Source: Anaerolineales bacterium (GTDB lineage Bacteria; Chloroflexota; Anaerolineae; Promineifilales; Promineifilaceae). Taken from it: a stretch of DNA of 58,190 bases. Positions within the stretch are counted from its first letter, which is position 1. Each line of letters begins with the position of its first letter. Below are positions 53,295-58,190 of the stretch, piece after piece. The stretch covers positions 1 to 58,190 of the forward strand of contig WTJY01000360.1 of NCBI GenBank assembly GCA_011524645.1, in the 5' to 3' direction. Made by a program: the position numbers and the translations under genes. The notes under the pieces were generated by a model, which saw nothing but the letters and a program-made list of their open reading frames with translations, had not been told where the DNA came from and made no database searches.

Positions 53295-54638
53295 ATGACC
53301 CAATACGACAGCAAAAACCCCAAACGGCAAAATCGTCGCCGTCCCCCCACACCTGTTCAGCGGGTCAAACCGCAACAACAGGCCGCTGAAATTCGTCAGC
53401 CAAACCAAACAGCCAATCGAATCCAAGCCCCTCAATCAGGCCCCAACAGTGGCGGATATCAAGCACGATCAAAAACAAGCAATCGCCCCACACTAACACA
53501 GCCACCAAAGCCAAAACCGCCCCCAGCAACACCACCAAAGCCCCAACAACGGCCGACCGTCACGCCTCTGTCTCATCACCGCCAAACCACCACCCCACAG
53601 AAGCAAAATCGTCCTAACAATTCATATAGCTCAGATTTCGATGAAGATGATATTTACGAAGAAGAACTAACCTATGAATTTGACGAAGACAGTGAATATA
53701 TTGAAGATGATTGGCCTTCGGTCAAAGTCGCCGCTCCGAAAAAGAAACCGCAACCAAAACCGACGCAACGCAAGACCAAACCGGCCGTCAAACGCCCCAG
53801 CCGGCCGCCGCAGCAACAAACATATGCGGTGCCACAGCAGCAGCAACATCAATACGCGGAAGAACAATATTACTTCGAAGAAGAAATCGAAGAAGAATGG
53901 GATGAATACGAAGAGCGGGAACCCCTTATCAACTGGGGAGGGTTGTTTAGTCGGCGCGATATTCCGATGCCGGAGCAACCGTCTATGGGATTGGTCCTCG
54001 GCACGGTCGGGGCGATTATCTTCAGCCTTCTATTGTTAGGGACGTGGTTCTTGAGTAGCTTCTTTGCCAATATCGGCACTACATCACCGACGACAAACCG
54101 TGTTCAAGTCAATAATCCCAACGTGATTATCGCCAGCAGTGGTCAATTAGCACCCTTCTTCGCCCCATCCGTTCTCTATTGGGAACCGCAAATTCTACAT
54201 TGGTCGGAACGTCATCAGCTTGACCCCAATATGATCGCCACGATCATGCAAATTGAATCGTGCGGTGATCCGGGGGCGCTTTCCGGCTCGGGCGCACAAG
54301 GTTTATTCCAAGTCATGCCGTTTCATTTCCAAGATGGAGAAGATGCCTTTGACCCAGACACAAATGCCTTACGGGGCATGAACTATTTCGCGGAACGATT
54401 ACTACAAACGAAAGGGGATATCGGCCGTGCCTTTGCCGGATACAATGGCGGCCATGTCGCTTCGGCCGGTGGTTGGAACGACTGGGCCGATGAAACACAA
54501 CGGTACTTTACTTGGAGCACCGGCATCTATGGCGAGGCACTCGAAGGTAATCAAAACAGCGAAACCCTTAACCAATGGTTAGCGGCCGGTGGTGTTAACT
54601 TGTGCAATCAGGCGGAAGAGCGTTTAGGCATGCGTTAA
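53295..54638 (+). CDS. Membrane-bound lytic transglycosylase (SLT domain)
   Basis: A 447-residue protein from the ATG at 53295 (AGGTG upstream; ten more codons are open before it). Residues 1-110 are Pro/Gln/Arg-rich and disordered. Residues about 115-215 carry two Glu/Asp/Tyr patches around a basic, Pro-rich stretch. One membrane helix follows near 235-258, so the catalytic part is outside. The SLT domain (about 296-435) has IMQIESCGDPGAL with the catalytic Glu near 321, GAQGLFQVMP and AGYNGG. It cleaves the MurNAc-GlcNAc bond, forming 1,6-anhydro ends. The long cytoplasmic tail may bind partner proteins. No division or secretion system genes adjoin it. Confidence 0.85.
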   Translation: MTQYDSKNPKRQNRRRPPTPVQRVKPQQQAAEIRQPNQTANRIQAPQSGPNSGGYQARSKTSNRPTLTQPPKPKPPPATPPKPQQRPTVTPLSHHRQTTTPQKQNRPNNSYSSDFDEDDIYEEELTYEFDEDSEYIEDDWPSVKVAAPKKKPQPKPTQRKTKPAVKRPSRPPQQQTYAVPQQQQHQYAEEQYYFEEEIEEEWDEYEEREPLINWGGLFSRRDIPMPEQPSMGLVLGTVGAIIFSLLLLGTWFLSSFFANIGTTSPTTNRVQVNNPNVIIASSGQLAPFFAPSVLYWEPQILHWSERHQLDPNMIATIMQIESCGDPGALSGSGAQGLFQVMPFHFQDGEDAFDPDTNALRGMNYFAERLLQTKGDIGRAFAGYNGGHVASAGGWNDWADETQRYFTWSTGIYGEALEGNQNSETLNQWLAAGGVNLCNQAEERLGMR

Positions 54639-54749
54639 TCCCCCCACTTCCTACCATTTTTATAACATTCTATTGCGTCTTCGCCACAATGCGAAGACGT
54701 TTTGTTTTTCAAATGGCCCCCCATTTGTTTTGTAACCCAAGGAAACCCG

Positions 54750-56129
54750 ATGTCCCCTTACTTCCGCCGTGTCTTGTGGCCCTGCCTGATCTTTGTCCTA
54801 CTGACGCTCGTCGCTTGTAGCGGCAACTTCGACTTCCCAGCCGATTTAATCCCCGATGCCATTGTAACAACACCTGCCCCCACACAGATTCCCAATGTAG
54901 AACAAACCAATACAACGGATCCCAGCCTTGAAAGTGAATCAGCAAACCAATCTGACGTTGAAATCACGCCAGAGGTCGAACAAGTCGATGATGGATCGAT
55001 CCAAGGGCGCTTAGCGATTGTGAACCAAAACGGCCGTCTCATGACTATGTCGGCCGACGGCTCAGAATCGCGCCAAGTAAGCACCGGCCGAGATATCTAT
55101 CGCTTCCCGTCATGGTCTCCGACCAGTGATCAAATCGCCGTTATCGGTGAATACAACCAAGATGTTCGGCTCTTGGTTTTTGATGATGTAGAAGAAAACG
55201 AGCCGATCGTCCTTTATGATCAACGTGGGCTCGCCCCGATTTATCTCTATTGGCATCCAGAAGGAGAAAGTGTGAGCTTTATCGCCAACTCCCCTTCAGG
55301 ACTCGCTTTTTATCTCGAACCGGCCGATGGTAGCGGGTCATCCACCCCACTCAATCGCGGTCAGCCATTCTATTGGCAATGGCTCGCCAATGGCAAGCAA
55401 GCGCTCGTTCATGTCGAAAACGAACGTCTCGCCTTTATGGATTTAGCGGGAGAAGAATCAATCACTGGGCTGGGCAGTCGCGGCTCCTTTCAAACCCCAG
55501 CTTTATCGAGCCGTAATCGCTACTTAGCATATCAAGAGCTTCGTGAAAACGGCCGGTTTATCACCATCAAAGACCTGCACGAAGATCAAATCGCCCTACA
55601 AACCAACCACCAAGGGTTTTTATCAATGGGCTGGAACCCCAACACCTCGCAACTCGCCTATGTCAGCCCACGAAGTGACCGCAGCAGCTTTGGTCCTCTG
55701 TTCCTTTGGGATGCAACGGTCGGGGAAGAACAACTTTTAACCAATGATGATGTGATCGCGTTCTTTTGGTCACCAGACGGCCGTACACTCGCCTATCTCA
55801 CCGCCCAGCCCAACAGTGGACCACAAGCAAAAGTCGGTGGCGCAGTCAGTCAACAGCGTCAATTTATCACCCTCGCCACAATCGATATCGAAACCGGTGC
55901 CCAACGATACATCGCCACCTTCGAACCCAATCCTATATTTGTCAGTCAATTCCTTCCCTTCTTTGAACAATATGCGCTCAGCCATCGCATCTGGTCACCC
56001 GACAGCCGCGCCCTTGCAATACCGGTCATCAATAATGAAGGAGAACCTGAAATCTTGATCACCCCCATTGACGGACAAGATTCATACAGAGTTTCTGATG
56101 GGTTTCTCGCCTTTTGGAGCCATCAATAA
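54750..56129 (+). CDS. Lipoprotein with TolB-like beta-propeller
   Basis: A 459-residue protein from the ATG at 54750, supported by AAGGAAACCCG just upstream; the longer frame start at 54702 lacks this. Lipobox LVAC with Cys23, then an acidic, Thr-rich linker to about residue 80. The rest is a WD40/TolB-like propeller with repeated RFPSWSPTSDQIAV, FFWSPDGRTLAYL and IWSPDSRALAIPV blades. Such domains bind proteins or peptides on the cell surface. No Tol-Pal partners nearby, so it is probably a surface sensor or scaffold. A single-gene unit between the transglycosylase and a repeat element. Confidence 0.82.
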   Translation: MSPYFRRVLWPCLIFVLLTLVACSGNFDFPADLIPDAIVTTPAPTQIPNVEQTNTTDPSLESESANQSDVEITPEVEQVDDGSIQGRLAIVNQNGRLMTMSADGSESRQVSTGRDIYRFPSWSPTSDQIAVIGEYNQDVRLLVFDDVEENEPIVLYDQRGLAPIYLYWHPEGESVSFIANSPSGLAFYLEPADGSGSSTPLNRGQPFYWQWLANGKQALVHVENERLAFMDLAGEESITGLGSRGSFQTPALSSRNRYLAYQELRENGRFITIKDLHEDQIALQTNHQGFLSMGWNPNTSQLAYVSPRSDRSSFGPLFLWDATVGEEQLLTNDDVIAFFWSPDGRTLAYLTAQPNSGPQAKVGGAVSQQRQFITLATIDIETGAQRYIATFEPNPIFVSQFLPFFEQYALSHRIWSPDSRALAIPVINNEGEPEILITPIDGQDSYRVSDGFLAFWSHQ

Positions 56130-56133
56130 ATAG

Positions 56134-56251
56134 GCTTTACCAGAGCCAAATTTCTAGACCTCGATATAAGATAAAGATGAAGAGATCGCCTCAGCAAAGT
56201 GCTCATCCCTATCCCTATCATTCGTCCCTATCGCTTTATTTTCCATAAAGC
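56134..56251. repeat. MITE-like element, copy A
   Basis: 118 bp between the TolB-like and epimerase genes, bounded by GCTTTA and TAAAGC. It shares with copies B and C an AGATAAAGAT segment, GAGATCGCCTCAGC, and CTCATCCCTATCCCTATC / CATTCGTCCCTATCGCTTT. It ends in ATAAAGCTTA like copy B. Confidence 0.65.
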
Positions 56252-56335
56252 TTAACCGGTATCAGTTGCGACCAAACTTTGATGGTGTCAAAATAGGTCA
56301 TTCAATTCAATCTATCAAACGAGCAAGTATCTTCT

Positions 56336-57427
56336 ATGAAAGCATTTGTCACAGGTGGTAGTGGCTTCCTCGGCCGTAGTGTCGTACAAAAATTATGTAC
56401 ACAAGGACATGAAGTCATCGCCCTCACTCGCTCGGCCGACAGTGCCGCAAAATTGATCACCTTAGGAGCCACCCCACTGCTAGGAGACATCACCAACCGT
56501 GAATCGATGCGTGATGCGATGAGCGGTGCTGATGTCGTTTTCCATTTGGCGGCTTGGCATGAAATGGATAACAAACATTGGCGTACAGCGGAGCTAACCA
56601 ACGTCAGTGGAACACGCAACGTTTTGTCTCTCGCTCACGAAGTCGGTGTACCGCGTATTATCTATACCAGCACCATCGAAATTTTCGGCGACACACAAGG
56701 TGCCATTGCCGATGAAACATACTACACCGAGCAACCGCTCACCAATCACTATGAGCGCACCAAGTGGCAAGCCCATTATCAAGTCGCCCTGCCTCTGATT
56801 AAAAAAGGTGCCCCAATCACCATTGTCATGCCGGGACTCATTTATGGGCCAGATGATCCTAGCGTTTTGGGTGATTTGATGTACCGCTTCTTCTATGATT
56901 TGCCTCCCTTCCCGCTATTGCCCGGCCCACATACTAAATTCGCATACACTCACGTCGATGATGTGGCGGACGGTCATTTACAAGCTTGGGAGAAAGGTCA
57001 AATCGGTGAAAGCTATATTCTGGCCGGTTCTGCGGTTTCATTAGGAGAAATGGTTGAATTTTGGGCCCGTTTATTGGGCAAGCGCCCCCCATTGATTCAC
57101 CTCACTCGCTCATTTTTACAGCCGGTTTCGCCACTTTTATCTCAAATGGCCCATCTGTTTGACTTGCCACCGATTTTAACGGCCGAAGCCACCGAAATCA
57201 TGGGGGCAACACATAGTGTCATCGCCAATAAGGCGAAGCAAGAACTGGGCTGGAATCCGCAACCTTTACAGGTTGGAATGCTAGACACATTTAAACATAT
57301 CGAGGAGAAAATGCCCCCGCCGCCCCCCTCTCGGCCTCCAGAGCAAACGGTTGCGATCATGGCCTTGGTCACAGCGGCCGCTTTGGTCACATTTTGGGCG
57401 CTCGGGCGCCTGTTCCGGAGAAAGTAG
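56336..57427 (+). CDS. NAD(P)-dependent epimerase/dehydratase with C-terminal membrane anchor
   Basis: A 363-residue short-chain (extended SDR) enzyme. TGGSGFLGRSVVQKL is the Rossmann nucleotide loop, HLAAWHEMDNKHW the adjacent segment, and the active site is HYERTKWQAHY (Tyr-x-x-x-Lys) with TSTIEIFGD upstream. It probably oxidises, reduces or epimerises a sugar-nucleotide or hydroxysteroid-like substrate. After a Pro-rich linker (MPPPPPSRPPEQ) a final helix (residues about 337-358) and basic end form a tail anchor, not usual in this family, placing the enzyme at the inner membrane face. Followed 50 bp later by a membrane-protein gene, possibly in one operon. Confidence 0.88.
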   Translation: MKAFVTGGSGFLGRSVVQKLCTQGHEVIALTRSADSAAKLITLGATPLLGDITNRESMRDAMSGADVVFHLAAWHEMDNKHWRTAELTNVSGTRNVLSLAHEVGVPRIIYTSTIEIFGDTQGAIADETYYTEQPLTNHYERTKWQAHYQVALPLIKKGAPITIVMPGLIYGPDDPSVLGDLMYRFFYDLPPFPLLPGPHTKFAYTHVDDVADGHLQAWEKGQIGESYILAGSAVSLGEMVEFWARLLGKRPPLIHLTRSFLQPVSPLLSQMAHLFDLPPILTAEATEIMGATHSVIANKAKQELGWNPQPLQVGMLDTFKHIEEKMPPPPPSRPPEQTVAIMALVTAAALVTFWALGRLFRRK

Positions 57428-57477
57428 GGCATTTCCGTTTTATCTAATATCACAAATCCCTTTACTGGAGGAATTTT

Positions 57478-57888
57478 ATGGAGACATTCATAACAATCAT
57501 TCGCGAATCACACTCAGGGGTTCGCTGGCTTGTTGTTTTACTGGGATTGATCATCATCATCAAACATAGCATCGGCTGGGCGATGAAAAGTGAGTACAGC
57601 GCGCTAGACCGGCGCTTGGTCTCGATCTTTTCTGCGGTCTTCGGCATTCAATTTTTGCTAGGCTTGTTGATGACTGTCTTATATCTGATCACCGGCCGTT
57701 TTGTCATGGCCACCAGCGGGGCACATCTCGTCATCATGCTCATCGCCTTCTTCGTCGCGATGCGCACCTCAAAATGGAAAAACGCGGAGGGGGTGATTCC
57801 GTTTCGGAACAATGTCATCGCCTTAGTTATTGCTGGGTTGTTAATCTACGTCGGCGTTCTCGGACTTCCTGTAGGCTGGTCAATTTAA
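57478..57888 (+). CDS. Four-helix membrane protein of unknown function
   Basis: A 136-residue protein with four hydrophobic helices and histidines in HSGVRWLVVLLGL (near 12), KHSIGWA (30) and AHLVIMLIAFF (about 82). This is a layout reminiscent of small heme-binding or quinone-linked membrane proteins, though no family is recognised with certainty. GGAGG precedes the ATG at good spacing. It follows the tail-anchored epimerase by 50 bp and is closed by a strong terminator. Confidence 0.75.
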   Translation: METFITIIRESHSGVRWLVVLLGLIIIIKHSIGWAMKSEYSALDRRLVSIFSAVFGIQFLLGLLMTVLYLITGRFVMATSGAHLVIMLIAFFVAMRTSKWKNAEGVIPFRNNVIALVIAGLLIYVGVLGLPVGWSI

Positions 57889-57890
57889 GC

Positions 57891-57941
57891 AAAAAATCCC
57901 GCTTCGTGGCTATCCGCATAAACCACAAAGCGGGATTTTTT
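57891..57941. terminator. Bidirectional intrinsic terminator
   Basis: A 19-base near-perfect stem (57891-57909 with about 57923-57941, one mismatch) whose outer ends are A6 and T6, so it can stop transcription from both sides. It lies between the convergent 57478 gene (plus) and the membrane protein at the right edge (minus). Confidence 0.9.
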
Positions 57942-57956
57942 ATGATCTGACGACCA

Positions 57957-58190
57957 CTATCCGATCTGGTAGGAAGCCAAACGGGATTCCAGCCAATCCT
58001 TGGCATATCGCTGATACCAAACGGCCGAGAAAATAATCAGTAATCCGACAAGGGCCAAACCAAATGTGAAGCCTAGCACACCAAGTAACGTAAACGCGAA
58101 GTAACATACATAACCATATATCCCAATCGCACCAAACACCAGAAAAACACGCCGTTGTAACCAAACACTTCCTACCACAAACAGCAAATA
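57957..58190 (-). CDS. Multi-pass membrane protein, C-terminal part (5' end beyond the window)
   Basis: The frame is open to the right edge of the window, so only the last 77 codons are seen. It contains three hydrophobic stretches (VVGSVWLQRRVFLVFGAIGI, YVCYFAFTLLGVLGFTFG, LALVGLLIIFSAVWYQRY) and a short charged cytoplasmic tail. Resembles the final helices of large uncharacterised bacterial membrane proteins; family not assigned. Confidence 0.65.
   Translation of the reverse strand, partial: YLLFVVGSVWLQRRVFLVFGAIGIYGYVCYFAFTLLGVLGFTFGLALVGLLIIFSAVWYQRYAKDWLESRLASYQIG

Larger units (their letters stand above)
1..58190. repeat. Genome-wide over-represented palindrome CGGCCG
   Basis: The hexamer CGGCCG recurs throughout the window. 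By eye I counted 17 copies in the first 3.4 kb, 19 between 39.0 and 41.76 kb, and about 47 in the 13.7-kb giant gene. Chance would give about one per 4 kb at 50% GC. Copies lie in all codon frames (Thr-Ala near 157, Gly-Arg near 498, Arg-Pro near 11091) and in spacers (near 2001, 6729, 29229, 47838), so the constraint acts on DNA, not protein. The preceding base is most often A or T. Long gaps: 23517-25989 (none), about 8.5-9.9 kb, and about 51.3-52.7 kb. It resembles HIP1 of cyanobacteria in behaviour, though the sequence differs. The function is not known to me. Confidence 0.85.

Overview
This 58-kb window reads as a chromosomal contig from a Chloroflexota bacterium, most likely Anaerolineae-like. 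That is inferred from the gene families: an NBR1-type Ig-like domain protein, very long secreted beta-helix/Ig-repeat proteins, a Flp-type pilin, a class II (B12) ribonucleotide reductase with NrdR, and a full division/wall (dcw) cluster under MraZ control. No rRNA, tRNA, transposase, integrase or CRISPR array was recognised. Base composition is about half GC, with a distinctly AT-rich patch near 23.6-25.9 kb.

Layout. 1-6.6 kb: secreted or membrane-attached proteins (partial NBR1-Ig protein, lipoprotein, membrane-anchored GH3-like protein overlapping a PP2C phosphatase) and an HD-domain protein. 6.7-8.9 kb: small plus-strand genes (ACT protein, nucleotidyltransferase, VOC protein) and two short gene relics. 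9.1-23.5 kb: a Flp-like pilin and a 4,580-residue secreted protein made of seven beta-helix modules and about fifteen Ig-like repeats. 23.7-25.9 kb: an AT-rich island with a small membrane protein and an NB-ARC ATPase carrying a sigma-region-4-like N-terminus. 25.9-28.8 kb: nrdR-nrdJ with upstream NrdR-box-like sites. 29.3-48.6 kb: the dcw cluster on the minus strand in the order mraZ, rsmH, ftsL-like, ftsI, murF, mraY, murD, ftsW, murG, cvpA-like, murC, murB, ddl, ftsQ, ftsA, ftsZ. murE is absent. 48.6-58.2 kb: MOSC protein, glutaredoxin, M42 peptidase, YtxH protein, a possible small RNA, a membrane protein next to a membrane-bound lytic transglycosylase, a TolB-like lipoprotein, a tail-anchored epimerase and two further membrane proteins.

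How it works together. The dcw genes supply lipid II synthesis (MurB, C, D, F, G, MraY, Ddl) and the septal machine (FtsZ, A, Q, L, W, I). A near-consensus promoter followed by four MraZ boxes at exact 10-bp spacing heads the cluster. nrdR-nrdJ provides dNTPs and is probably autoregulated.

The two most striking DNA-level signals are these. First, the palindrome CGGCCG occurs about every 150-300 bp on both coding strands, in all three codon frames and in spacers. Second, 2.47 kb around the NB-ARC gene has none, which suggests recent acquisition. Several families of short inverted-repeat elements also sit in the gaps between genes, including gaps inside the dcw cluster.
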